Source: Oscheius sp. JU75 (taxonomy: Eukaryota; Nematoda; Chromadorea; Rhabditida; Rhabditidae). From it: DNA of 64,000 bases. The notes below the pieces were generated by a model. The model did no database searches and was not told the origin of the DNA. It saw only the letters and a program-made list of their open reading frames with translations. Shown one piece after another: positions 43,780 to 55,589 of this stretch (its first letter is position 1; each line of letters begins with the position of its first letter). Position numbers and translations under genes: made by a program. The stretch is taken from NCBI GenBank assembly GCA_037178855.1, contig JASJZC010000007.1, positions 3,038,001-3,102,000 of the forward strand, given 5' to 3'.

Positions 43780-46616
43780 CTGTTTTTCTATTTGTAGCAT
43801 GATAGCAAAACAGCAGAAGGATGGTCATCTATCAGGATTGAAAAGAGCCGCAGACTGATTACGTAAGGGGCCGTCTGGCAAGGATTTGGTGGTCCGATCA
43901 GTGCACCGGGAGCAGTCACCCGCGAAACCCGATCCACGCCTTATTACCAACATGGTTATTTCCTGAACTGCGCGAACAATTGGACGCGATGGTATCCGCC
44001 TCAATTGTCCTTTCTCAATGTGGCTCAAGTGGCCTCTATTTAGATCCAAGGTCCTATCGTTGCCTCTCCTTGTCTCACTAATTCCTTGTATACACTAGAA
44101 AAAAAACACTATCCTACCCCATTGTTAGTCACAGGTTGTAAGAAACTAGATTTGGGGATGTTCAAATAAGCAATAAGATACCTGAAACACTTTCCCTGTA
44201 CGTCATATAACCCTCTCGATCCGAGATCAAAATCATCTGATTCATCTTATGCAGCTTAAACCCTTCTACTTTTAAACAAACGACAAACGGCTGTGAGGAT
44301 GTCTCTAACTTAGTTTATGATACAAAACGACAAGTTTTCAGTATGGTACTTGGTGGATTATGCGTTTTGAATTGCCGAGTACCTTTATACAAATTGGCTC
44401 TTTCCAATGGATTTCATTTCCCCAAGTTTCTTGGAAACATGACATTTACTCTCAGCTGGTTTGTTTTGGTAAACGTGTGGCTCGCTCTCAGAAGTGGAGA
44501 ATAGAACCAACTCGAATGACCCCATCGGGCCTATTCAAACAACTGCGAGTGGCAGAGATGGACAGCAAAGACGCTGTCCAAGTTGTCTCACGCAGTCGTT
44601 ACGCCTTGCTTCCGGTAGCTGCAACACATCCCATTCGCAAACATCGGTTCACACCTTGCCTACCAGAAGCAAATTTGGAACCAAAACGTTGTCCTAATTT
44701 TACGCCAGTGCTGACTATATTAGCGTCATTGTGTACTCTAAGATGTATGCAGATTGCTTCCTGTGCCAGATTTGATGAGACTATTGCAAAGAGTGCCGAA
44801 TCAGGGCCTCGATTCAACTACTTCCTTCCCACTTTTTCCGTTTTGTTTCTATCTCGCATCGCAGATCTTCAATTATTGGCTTACTTTTGTCTTGAGCCAA
44901 AAGTAAACATCTCTTTGGGCATAGTGTTAATGATATGTAAATTCGATTGCACGAGTTCTCCTCGGGGAGTTGTCCATTGCGGACAATCGTCTTGTGGGCG
45001 CCTTTTGACGTAATTCTTCTTCCAAACGGCACCTTAGCATATTTGGTGTTCTTAATTTAACGACTCCGATTGCAACTCTGCTAACGATGTTCACTCCAGT
45101 CTCATTTTCCCTTCTTGGGAAAGGATCTCCGCAATGTATCAAATGACTTTCACTATACGACAAAGCAAATACAACACAATATGCCAACTAGTTTTCCTCT
45201 TGACACTTCCTTTTACATCTTTATATTTTTTTCCGTGATTTGTGATGCACAGCATCTGGAGAAGTATGTCGTACCTTGGAGCATCCTTTGACGGGACTAC
45301 TGCGCAACGGAAATCCTTTTACGGGGGGGGAGATGCTCCCTCTTTGCGAAAATTTATATCAGCTGCCGCAGCAGTTCATCCAACTAGTTCCTTGTAGGGA
45401 TCTGCTTTTCTTTTGGCTACTAAAATAAAAGGAAAAACTCTTGTTTGGCAGCGCGAGCCAATGTCATTCCTATAATTACACTTTTGCCTTGTCAGCTGTT
45501 CTGCTACCTGCTATACCAGCTCCGTTCGGTGACCCCGCCGCTTTGTTTCGCCTCGACACCCTGTCGACTTTTAACGACAGCCTTATGATTTAAACTCGGT
45601 TTTAATTAAATCTTCTTGTATTTACCCGCATCACTCTGATACCTTGAATCAAAGATAATTTTTTTTTTAAAGAACTGACATTTATTGTTCGTCACATTAA
45701 TTGCCTTGGCTTGCGCTAACAAGGCACTTAGAACCGCTGCGAGCAATCAGGGAGATGCTCCCAATTACCCATTATGAGCCAATTGAGCTTGAAGTACGGC
45801 TCAGATAGACTTCTTATAGTGAAATACGAGCCCGGCGGTATTGCGAATAGTATTCAGAGTAAATCTCACAAATCGCCTTCTAATAGAAAGTCCATAATCC
45901 TAGAATTGTTTGCATTTCAAAAGCTGAAGGCAATGAAGTATTCGGTCATGTAGTTTCTGTCTTCTTCGGTATGTTTGAATATTCAACTCATACATACCTG
46001 TTTTGATTCCTGTAGTTCTCTGAGCATACCAGCTCCCAAAAACAACGCACCAGTACCGTAATAAGCCCTGATCAGCCAGGTTGTGGATCAGTCAGGTAAT
46101 TATCCTACACCGTCAATCAAATATTAATGCATAGCAGCCACTGATCAGTGTGAGTAATCCGCCGCAAAAGGGGTGCGTTTTGTTTACCGAGGTGCTGGTG
46201 GCAGTGCGCTAACTGATCTTGGCAGGCGGGATAGTCCTAATCCTTTTAGATGAATTGCTCATGTCAGTGACCAATTGACACCGCTGGGACCACTACACAA
46301 CTCATTAGATGTCTAATTACCGTAACAGTGTTACGGACGCTACCGCCCTCAGGCAGTTGTCCCATTAGAAGCTCTGCTTCGCTCCTCCCAAAGCGCCCTA
46401 AGGTGTCTTGCGACTTCATAAGGCTCCTTTGAATTATTTCCTACCGAGCCAGATGGCTTTCCCATCCTTAGGTTAGGCTGTTAGGTCGAGGTCGTAAACC
46501 GGTAGGGTCTGCTCCTGTGCGCAATTCAAACAGGTGCCTCTACCACTAGCTAGAACCTTGGCGTGACCGCACCTAGTTCACTATCTCCCGAGAATTTACT
46601 CGCACCATATTAGCAT
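43780..46616. other. Largest gene-poor stretch in the window
   Basis: About 2.8 kb with no gene I can support beyond the orphan frame at 44360-45013. It contains an eight-G run at 45323-45330 and two copies of a small palindromic-type motif (GGGAGATGCTCCC at 45328 and 45750). Palindromic TGATCA-containing sequence also occurs around 46070-46150. Nothing here looks like rRNA or tRNA. Confidence 0.35.
44360..45013 (+). CDS. Orphan 217-codon open frame
   Basis: A single uninterrupted plus-strand frame in an otherwise gene-free region. The product has no signal peptide, no clear domain and a scattered Cys content; a hydrophobic segment (FSVLFLSRIADLQLLAYF) lies in the last third. Real genes in this window are cut into small exons, so a 217-codon single exon would be out of character. 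Chance open frames of this length are expected about once or twice in 64 kb. It is listed because it is the longest such frame outside any gene. Confidence 0.18.
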   Translation: MRFELPSTFIQIGSFQWISFPQVSWKHDIYSQLVCFGKRVARSQKWRIEPTRMTPSGLFKQLRVAEMDSKDAVQVVSRSRYALLPVAATHPIRKHRFTPCLPEANLEPKRCPNFTPVLTILASLCTLRCMQIASCARFDETIAKSAESGPRFNYFLPTFSVLFLSRIADLQLLAYFCLEPKVNISLGIVLMICKFDCTSSPRGVVHCGQSSCGRLLT

Positions 46617-46748
46617 ATGAAGGCGAACACCATTCATTTCCTGTCACTGCTACTTGCATTTTTAGTCTTTCTCCAGGGTAGTATTTCCTAATTTTCTATG
46701 CGTGTTTTGCCAGGTTTTTCCACACAACAAACAAGCAGTCTCCATTAG
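46617..46748 (+). CDS. Candidate 31-residue secreted peptide
   Basis: Two-exon model join(46617..46677,46714..46748). Exon 1 is almost entirely a signal peptide, MKANTIHFLSLLLAFLVFLQ, ending at a GTAGTA donor in phase 1. The 36-nt intron ends TTTGCCAG, and exon 2 adds FSTQQTSSLH and a TAG. If cleaved after the Gly that follows FLQ, the mature peptide would be about ten residues. Alternatively exon 1 belongs to a longer secreted gene whose next exon I have not found. Intron size and splice sites match the other genes here. No family is recognised. Confidence 0.35.
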
Positions 46749-47269
46749 AAAACACGCATAAGTAAAGACGAGAGTCCCGCCCAATCGTTCATTTGGTTTC
46801 ATCGCTCCGAAATGACCACTATTACTCGCACACGCGTTTTTGTTGCTCTGCCGTAACTTTTCCTCGCGGCTCGCCTGCTTGCCGAACTTTTTCTTGGAAG
46901 TTGGAAGCTGGGGGATAGATATCTCGCCCGCGCAAATAATTCGTCCTTCGGCGTGTATCCCAAATTGAGTGAACCAACATTTGAATGAGTTCTCACGGCT
47001 ACGCGAGGTCTCCTAATCCTACAAAGTACTGCTAGATAAGCTCTTGGGAGCCTGGTGTGTGAAATCGAGGTACACGTACTCGATTTCTTGTCATAACCGA
47101 CTTTTGAAAAACGTTTATCCTTCAATTTATACCAAAAATCTTATATGCTCCATTATTTCACATTCTGACAGTTTTTCTGCTAGTCGCTGTGCTTATCACA
47201 TTTAATTAGTCGGCGTTCCGGCTCTTTGACTTTCAGCATTCTCTTGCTTATTTTAAAAAAAATTCCAGC
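46749..47269. other. Upstream region of the SYG-1-like gene
   Basis: 520 bp. A 108-codon minus-strand frame (46799-47125) rich in Arg and Ser is present but looks like a chance frame: it has no domain, signal or splice context. Sequence just before the next gene is pyrimidine-rich and ends in an acceptor. Confidence 0.4.
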
Positions 47270-50200
47270 ATGATCATTCGATTATTATTGATACCATTGA
47301 TAGTATGGATATCCTCAGCTACGACAGACCAAGCCATTGTTGAAGGACCCGAAGAGACGGCTGTCCTCATTGGAAGGACGATCACACTGAAATGCAAAGT
47401 CGAAAATCAGGTAAGCCCATTTTTAGGGAAAACTGGTAGTCCAGCCATATCCCCAGAGACTATTTTGTCTTGGATCAGCGCTAAGTGTGCTCCTTCGCGC
47501 CGCTGTCCATTTAGAGGCACACGTGAAGAGTCTCCTAAAGGAGAGATAACTTCACTTGACTTGATGGAATGGCTAAAATGAGATTTCAGAAGGGATCAGT
47601 ACAATGGATGAAAAACGGCTTCGGGCTAGGTATAGACCGTGCCCTGAAGTTCTTCCCTCGATACACAATGGTTGGCAGCGTGAGTAAAGGAGAATACAAT
47701 CTCCAGGTGAGAAAAGCTATTGCACAAACTCAAAATGCGTCTCAGATTGTCAATACAACAGTCGGGGATGACGACGTCTTCGCGTGTCAAATTAGCGAGG
47801 CGGCTAATGAGCCGGCTGTCATCTCCAATCCAGCTAAGCTGACAGTCTTGAGTGAGTACATCTGATCCTATGAGACTCGTTTTCTGTTGACAAGAAGCGA
47901 CTGCCCGATATAAATTGAATTTTGACACGCCAAATAGTGTCTCCTGGATATTTGTCGTAAATTAATAGGATTTCGTTTATTTTAGTGCGTCCTACGCCAC
48001 CTCATCTGCACAAAAGTGGACACATCCTGACAGCTATTGCCGGAGAAGTCATCACTCAGTCATGCGTCTCGAAAAAAGGTAGGTAATCTCTTCGAAAGAG
48101 GTTAACGAAGGAGTTTGTTTAGGAAAACCACCTGCACGTCTCGGTTGGGCAATTGCTAGTGACAGCGACGGTAAACACATTCTCACATGGCTGGCAGACA
48201 CTCGAGCCAAGTTCGGCCATCTTTTCAGTTTGTTACTTCAAATCCGGTGCTATCGTGTTTTGCAGAAAACTCTGGTGTTTCACAAAGTTCCACCCATGCG
48301 GACATCATCGAAGACCTGCAGAAAGATGGACAAGTCTACAGCATCAGCAGCAACTTGACATTCATCCCACGGCCTGAAGACGATCGACGTTATCTTGTAT
48401 GCCTGAGTCAACATGAAACTTTTCCTGAAAAGGTCCGTTCCACTTTTCAAAGTGCTATTTGAACCCTTTTAGGTTGAAACCGATTCACTGAAGCTGTCCC
48501 TGCAATATGCTCCCAGAGTGAATCTCACGATTGCCTCTTCTCATCGTCTGAGAGAAGGAGGCTCTGCTCTTTTGGCTTGTAATGTCGATGCAAAGCCTCT
48601 CGACAACATCCGCATAAGATGGTATCGGCAAGGTGTCGAACTTCCAGGCCAACAAGCTGATGTGGGTCAATAGAACAATAATCACAATAGAAGTTTTAGA
48701 CCCTTGCTTTCGAGTACCTCAAAATGGAAGACCACAACATGGAATTCAGTTGTCAAGCATCGAATGTTATTGGATCGAACAAAGCCTCAATGAAACTAGA
48801 CGTAACATGTAAGTGACGGATCAATTCTCCGGACAAAATGCTGCCTTGTCACATCAAGCGTTTGATGGACGCGCGGTTTCCGTGTATTTTGAGGTGTGGG
48901 AGCTCGTGGCCCGCTCTCATTTTTCACTATGGCTTTACACCCGATGATGACGGCCAGCCGCCTGGGACAGGTTGCTCAGTTACAACTGACTCATAAGAAG
49001 GCTCGAAAGCAACGCGGGAGTTTTTGGCACATTTACCTTTTACAGATGCTCCAAGAATCATGTCAACTGTTCAAGATCGTGAAGTCAACGAAGGTGAAAC
49101 GGTGACATTCCGTTGTGAAGCTGCTGGCAATCCCTCTCCTCAAATCTATTGGACCAAAAATGGATCTGACACAATTCTCAACAAGGGCGATATGTACGTT
49201 TTCGAGCATACCAGAGCACCTTGAAGTTTCAGTTTGACAGTGGAAAATGTGCGTGCTTGGCAACAAGGAGAATATGTGTGTACCGCTCTTGTGGATGGAT
49301 TCAAGAATGTGTACATGTCCCACTATCTTCATATCAGAGGCAAGAAAATAAGCAATTCGTTTTATCTTGTCTTTAGGAGCACCGTCTGTCTCGATCGAAG
49401 AGGAAATCACAGCTGCTTTAGGAGAAACAATTGAGATTTCGTGCAAAATCAGTGGACGACCGAAGCCGCCAGATGTCAAATGGTCCAAGAACGGTGACGA
49501 GTTGAACTATGCCAGCGGACGCATGCAGGTGGTTAAATTATTTTTAGCTGTAAAAATATTTTAAAGGTACATCAGATTCCGAAACAGTTCGGTGTCGAAA
49601 GTAGACTGACCATCCAAGAAGTCCAAGAGTCGGATTTCGGAAGATACAACTGCACTGCTAATAACGGTCTGGGAAGTCAGTCGAAAGGAACCTTTTTGAG
49701 AAAGAGAAACTTCATGGATACGCTGAGTAAGTGGATCTTTACACCAAAATCCCTCCTTTCTAGCTATGCTCGACTTCGACCTGACCCTGATTTGCGTTCT
49801 TGCCTCTATTCTAGCCGCAATTCTTCTACTCGTCTGCTGTCTTCTTTGTCGAACACGCCGAATTGGAAAAAAGAAGGGATCTGGTTTCCTAGGTAATTCT
49901 TTTCACCTTCGCAATTTCACGTCTTTACAGTTTCAGATGACCAGTCGGATGTGACGGTCAAGTGCGAAGCACTCGATGGTCAGTACTTTCCCGAAATGTA
50001 CAGTAGTCCACTAGATAACGGCGATATTCTAACGGCCAAGGTAAATAACAATCAACAGGAATTCTTTATCGCCATCTTCCAGGATTATATTTCTATTCCC
50101 CAAAATAATCCGGACTTGGATTACATCGGATCCCCTTCAACATTTTCTGGACATCTTTATCCAAAATATCTGAATTCATCAATCTGCGAATACAACACAA

Positions 50201-50451
50201 TGGGTGCCTCTCGTTTTGAGCATTCTTACGGCTCTTTTGCTTCTGGAGTTTCCACGCCAGGTACTATTTTTTATTTTAGTTTTTCCATCATGCTGCTTCT
50301 AGGGATTTCCGAGTCGTACGGCTTGCCTCCAGATAAGGAAAGAGTTCTGGAAACTCTTCAAGAAGTCGATACACCCAGAACGTCCAACTACAACTTTCTA
50401 AATAGTCCTGAGCATGCTCGACCAATCAGTCGTTCATCAACCCATGTCTAA
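47270..50451 (+). CDS. syg-1: Ig-superfamily adhesion protein SYG-1/Kirre/Neph1
   Basis: The ATG at 47270, 1 nt after TTCCAG, gives MIIRLLLIPLIVWISSATTD, a signal peptide. Five Ig-like modules can be followed: Ig1 ITLKCKVENQ-KGSVQWMKNG, Ig2 ITQSCVSKKGKPPARLGWAI, Ig3 LLACNVDAKPLDNIRIRWYR, Ig4 VTFRCEAAGNPSPQIYWTKN and Ig5 IEISCKISGRPKPPDVKWSK. A membrane helix (LICVLASILAAILLLVCCLL) leads to a cytosolic tail with Tyr-containing motifs, ending in STHV-stop at 50451. The five-Ig plan and the THV PDZ-binding end match Neph1/Kirrel; in worms SYG-1 directs synapse position by binding SYG-2. The first two exons are separated by a roughly 170-nt intron, and the others are short. Confidence 0.92.
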
Positions 50452-50864
50452 GTGTTCTAACAACAGTATTGCAAATGGTGTCATCACTTTTAATTTTATG
50501 TTCTTATCTATTGTTTAACGGGTATAATTCTATCTTGCCATTAAAAAAGTAAACCTAAAATGCTGAATTGTTCTAGTCATGTGTAAAATGATGTTTTCTC
50601 ATAAATCTTTATTTTTCTTTTGTTACAGGAGCACATGGCATAAAATGATAAAAGTAAAAAAGACACCCGTTAGCTATTTCGTGACGGTTCAAAAAGTATA
50701 GCACCAGCGTGCAGACTGATAAAGCTTGTTTGAAGCAAGTGAAAAGGGGTAAGGCATCATGCAGTCAACTGAAACCCATAGAAGGGATAGGAAAGAAATG
50801 GTGCCAATGACTGAAACACAGACTGAGACCAATCAAGGTAGTTCAAGCAAAAGCATAAGGCCGC
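50452..50864. other. Gap between convergent SYG-1-like and Rab genes
   Basis: 413 bp shared 3' flanks. TTAATTTTATG and CATTAAAAAAG stretches are AT-rich, but I see no perfect AATAAA. No gene seen. Confidence 0.4.
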
Positions 50865-52444
50865 TTAAACAAAGGCCGGCTCCGGAGCAGAGCTGCAACA
50901 GGAGCTTGTCTTGTTGCTCTTTTGTTCGTATCCAACGACGCCGTCAATGTGGAAAGCGGAAGCGTATTCCTAAACATTTAGGATTCGGTTGAGTTGCTCA
51001 CAATTACGCCTACCTGTTGATCGTCCGAATCGTCAGAATTCATGTTGGCAGCGGAGGCTCGTTCTCTCATAGCGGCTGCTAAAGTGTGAAAAGCATCCTC
51101 ACAGTTAATGCCTAAAGAGTACCTTGAAAATGCTGTGAAAAAGATGCCAACCTGTTTTTGCTGAGACCTCATACAATGATACTCCTAGTTTTGATGCCAG
51201 TTTCTCGGCACGATCGAAATCCACCTAAAAGTTTCCTACTACATTTTGAAACACTGATTAGGAGCCAATATTGTCGCTGCGTTTCAAAATGTCAAGAAGT
51301 GAGTCATGATGTTTTGACGGCAACACTAGCGCAAATGGCTTTGTCGGTAGCGTTCTTTTACTGACCCTCCTATGGGTGCCCTTTACTGAAGGAAGCGCAG
51401 GGATCTATGGTTTGACCGCAAGAGCCCATTATTGATCCTAAGAGGTGCATTTTAGGTTTTTCTTGCGGCTATTGCCCCTCATTAAAATCCAAAGCAGTCT
51501 CTCAAGAGGAATGACCGCCCAAACACACACTTGAATGGAAAAGCAGCCGCTTGCGTCTGAAGAGACGGTACTGGCGCTCATCTTCTGCCTGATATTTCGT
51601 TTCAATTGACGGGTGTGGTCAAACATGGGCATTGGTGCGCAAGACGGAACAGCGACCGCCATTCTGTTCGGCGCTGGATCGTACAATTGATCGGCTCAAA
51701 GAGACAAACACGCGGCACATACACTAGCAGAGGATAATTGTTCGGGCAGCTTCATGACTCTACGATGTTTGCCGTAATAACCGACCGATTCAATTAACTT
51801 TTTGAGTATAAACGTTCCCATGGCGTGTCAAAATGACCTTATGATAGGCATCGCGCGGGCAGTCCCCATGCCTGCCTACTAATCACGTCCTAGCGACTGT
51901 ATGAATCAAAATATCAATAGAGACATACCTTCTTAGTGTCTTCTAGGTCCGCCTTATTACCAACAATCATGAGGACTGCATTAGGAGGAGCATTCTGTTT
52001 GATCTCCTTCAACCAATAGTGTTCCAGATTCTCAAATGACTTCTCGTTTGTCATGTCGTAGACGCACATGACACCATGCGCGGAATGGTAATAAGAATTG
52101 TAGATGGTCCTATACCGTTCCATTCCAGCTGTGTCCCAGAGTTCTAACCGGATCTGTAAAACATTTGGGTAAAGATTAGATGTTGGAAGGCTAACCTTGT
52201 CTCGGCCGACTTTGATAGTCTTCAGCTTGAAATCAACTCCCAATGTGCTTATGTGATCCAAACGGAAGGAGTTTTCGGCAAAACGCAGCAGGATACATGA
52301 TTTGCCACAGTTATGGTCGCCGACAACAACTATCTAAAATTATAGGTTGCAAGAAAACAAAAGGGGCGTGTTAATACTGGTAACGTGGAATTTCACGTCG
52401 AATGTAGTGGGAAAACTTACTTTAAACAAATGATTGTAGCTCAT
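50865..52444 (-). CDS. Rab-family small GTPase with altered switch II
   Basis: The ATG at 52444 (MSYNHLFK, GTAAGT donor) is joined to IVVVGDHNCGKSC, the P-loop. LDHISTLGVDFKLKTI carries the switch I Thr. Switch II reads WDTAGMERYRTIY: the catalytic Gln of DTAGQ is Met. VGNKADL and EVSAKTG base-binding motifs are intact. The GTATGT after DTKK starts a roughly 0.7-kb intron, and the next exon is VDFDRAEKLASKLGVSLYE. The C-terminal region has DDSDDQQ, and my best last exon puts a CC pair in KTSSCCSSAPEPAFV, 10 residues before the stop, an unusual place for a prenylation motif; that exon is uncertain. By body sequence it is close to the Rab3/8/10 branch, but I cannot name it. HID-1 lies just upstream on the same strand. 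Confidence 0.82.
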
Positions 52445-52761
52445 TGCTGCGCATGGAGGGTTGTGGCGCGCAGAGTGGGCGGGGCCATGATTCATATATG
52501 TACACAGGACGACCACAAAGGTCGCGCCTCAATTATTGGTTGCTCTTGGAGATTTACAGGTCCAGATAACACCTTTAGCTTATCTTAATTGTCTGACCTT
52601 CTTGTCAGCAAACAATTGTAATTACAAACTTTTATTAGAGTCTAGTCTGGAATTCTCTGAAAAATCACTGGAAAAGATATGGACAGTATTCACAGCAAAG
52701 ATCTACATACAGTATGGCAAAAAGATATATGTCAGATATACTTGGGATGGCGTATTAGAGA
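52445..52761. other. Gap between HID-1 and Rab genes, GC-box-like motif
   Basis: 317 bp. GTGGGCGGGGCC lies about 30-40 nt upstream of the Rab start, resembling a GC box; its function is unknown. No coding sequence seen. Confidence 0.4.
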
Positions 52762-55589
52762 TTATATTTTAGTTATTTCGAAGAGCTTCACTTGGGTGTC
52801 GAACCAGATAGGTGGACTGACATTTCTAAAACCATAGTTTCCTTTATAACAGTTGGATCTAACCTGAGGTAGATGATTCCCCACATATATGTCCTGAACC
52901 AATGATTTGTGCCAGCATTTGCTTGATACTTCCGAATGAGAATAGGGTGTGGGACTGGTAGAAGACCGACAAGTGTTCCATGTTGCAAAAACTTTAAAAT
53001 CTCGCTCTCATCTGTTAGACCTCTGAAGGAGCGCTGGATTAGTGTGAAACAGGTGAACTCACTTGTCAATACAAATTTTCTCTACTTGTGGAACAAGAAC
53101 TTGCAAGAGCCTCATGATGGTTTGAAGAGGTAACTTTGCTTTCCATTGTTCAGCCCATTCAGCAGTCGCTATCCATTCTAAGTTTCAAATATACAATTAA
53201 GAAATCCTATCACAATACCTTCACCAACGGCGTTGGTACCTTCGAAGCCAACACCAGCATCAGTCATTGATGAGACCTGGGGCGTCGCTGCCAATCCAGC
53301 GGTTGCTCCACTTGTGGTTGGAAGCTGTGGTGGCAAGGAGGTTGTAGGACTTTTCAACTGATCCACCATCTCCTCTCTCGCTACGACAAAACAATAGAAG
53401 ATAAAAACGAAATCTTACCTTTTCCCTTTCTTCCACTTAGAGTTTTTGCAATAGACGCGCTATCCACGGGCAGATTAGCCAGCTGGTAGAAAACCTGACG
53501 TTTTCGGATAATGGTATAGATGAGATTGGAATTGCCTGAAGTTGGGCATGTTATTAAACAGCGAGAAAGGTTGTTACCGTCAAACTGGTATTGGATAATG
53601 TTGTTGAAGACCTCGAGCAAGAAAAACACAAGATGATGGTTTGTGGGTGAAGAGAACAGGAACCACGGGGTAGAGAAGGCTTCTACCAAGTGAAGAAGTT
53701 TGTTAGCAGCTACCATGGATATGGATTTCAGATAAGGAGAGACTGAAAAGCCTTCAATGACGAAAAACCTCAAGTGCTAACCGTTGACTATGATTGTAAG
53801 AAGACAATCAAAAAGTGACTGTAGTCTGTGGTTTCCAGTGGTAATAAGTTTATGAAACACCTGAAATTGGTAATGTAACACAAAGTTGTTAAATCTTACC
53901 ATAATGAGGAGATCAGCATGTGTACCAGTGAAAGATTGTACGTCGATTTGTGCTTTGCCAGTATACGGCTTGTTCAAACGAACACCGAAGTTTCTTTCTC
54001 CGCTAAGTAGCAGAATTAGGAACACTCCCATATGAATCAGACCAACGCGACCTGCATCAATAAACTAGGCTAATAGAAAGGAAGGAAGACCAACCTCCGT
54101 CATTACGAGCATCAGCAATATGATATAAAATCGGGACGAGAATTTCGAGAACATCGGAGGTCTTGAGAACATAAAACATGAATTTCTAAACACAATTAGA
54201 TACTGAAAATAAAACAAGTTTACCTGGTTGACTTCGCAAAACTTCCATAGCAGAACTAGAAGCTCTTGATGGAAATTGATCTTTTTAGTTGCATTGGGTA
54301 GATATGACGAGGATAAGGGGTTGGACAGAAGTCTGGTAATACCCTGAACTATAAATGTTAAAATATGGACGAATACTTACTTTAAGCATAAAGTCAAAAT
54401 CTTCTTCTCTGTGGATCCGGCTCAAATAGTTTACAAAGTAGTTGTCCGCATAGCCACTCTCATCCGTTGACGGCTGGCTATCCCTGTCCAAGCAGACAAT
54501 GAGTACCTAAAATGAAAAGTTCGTGACAATAAAATAATGGATCTACCTGCAGAGCAATCTCTACCAACGGCTCTCGACTGTCATTAAACAGTAGATAGTT
54601 GTATGGTAAGCCCATCCCTACTGGATCATATGCACAGACAATGTTCAAGAGAGAGGTGAAAAGAGGTAAAACATGCTTGTTTTCTCCAGAAGTGAACCGC
54701 GCAATCCATCTTAGTCGGTGTTCGTCTAAAATAATGAAAATGAAACACTGTATTAAGCATTGATACCGGTAACTGGTGCATAGATAACCTCCGAAAAACA
54801 GGTTATTAGCAGTTTCAGAATCTCCGTCCTATTCTGATCGTATTGAGCATTTTGGACTGGCTTTGTCCCATAGCCCACACCAGCTTCCCAGATGTATTCG
54901 CAAGAGTCGATTGAAGATAAATCGTCAACCTTTTCCTTAAACTCAAAAATGTTATGTTCATAGACAAACACTTACTGATGCTGCAGACTGTCCTGATACG
55001 GTGAAGGAAGGACAGAAAAGAAGATCAGAAAGCACACCAAGAAGCAAACTAGCCAATGGAACAGTGTTGTCCCCCTAAGAGAAAAGATGAAAAAGAAACA
55101 GAGCTGAGTACCTGAGGTATAGGCGACCAGAAATAGCCTCTCCACTCGGCGTCTTCGAACATGAACGGCAGAAGTCTTGTCAGAAGTCGAATGTAGTTGA
55201 TAACCTATAGAAGCAGTGACAACATAGAATAAGATACAAACCTTAAAAGGAACGAGTGTCGATGGATTATCACGAGCATTGGCTAACTTTTCATAAGTTT
55301 TATAGCACAACGTCGCCAGATTCTTTGGAGACTCATCTCTGAAAATTGAAATAAGTCCAACCTCTCTGGTCTTACCTCAGTTTTCTTATATCGTCTCCAG
55401 GAATCAAGCCAAAGACTTCGGTGGCAGTCTTACTGTTGTCGGGGGTCCAAAATTGGTCCCAAAACGCATCGTCCTCCTATATGTACATTTATGAACACTG
55501 TAAACAAAATGAATCACCTTCTTTGATGCTTTGCTGGTCAAATCCAAAACCGCGTCTCGGAAATTGATTTTGCTGCCTTGTTGACCCAT
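52762..55589 (-). CDS. hid-1: HID-1 domain protein (Golgi/dense-core vesicle factor)
   Basis: The ATG at 55589 gives MGQQGSKINFRDAVLDLTSK; the Gly2 and following Ser fit N-myristoylation, as known for HID1. Conserved blocks follow in order: EDDAFWDQFWTP, FGLIPGDDIRKLRDESPKNL, LPFMFEDAEWRGYFWSP, LPYNYLLFNDSREPLVE, GVFLILLLSGERNFGVRLN, FSTPWFLFSSPTNHHLVFFL, GTLVGLLPVPHPILIRKYQA and NHWFRTYMWGIIYLRN. The end is SPPIWFDTQVKLFEITKI-stop at 52764-52762. HID-1 is a helical-repeat peripheral Golgi protein needed for neuropeptide sorting into dense-core vesicles and dauer regulation in worms. Many short introns interrupt it. The Ser/Thr/Pro-rich linker before the last third (SPTTSLPPQLPTTSGATAG) is variable. 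It is complete as far as I can follow. Confidence 0.93.

Noticed and set aside
46060-46160. TGATCA-containing palindromes
   Set aside because: Short and common restriction-type palindromes; no longer paired structure or repeat unit is present.
46799-47125. 108-codon Arg/Ser-rich minus-strand frame
   Set aside because: No splice context or domain, and it lies in the promoter side of the SYG-1-like gene.
51438-51686. 82-codon minus-strand frame inside the large Rab intron
   Set aside because: Considered as a transposase remnant, but no catalytic motif or inverted repeat was found around it.
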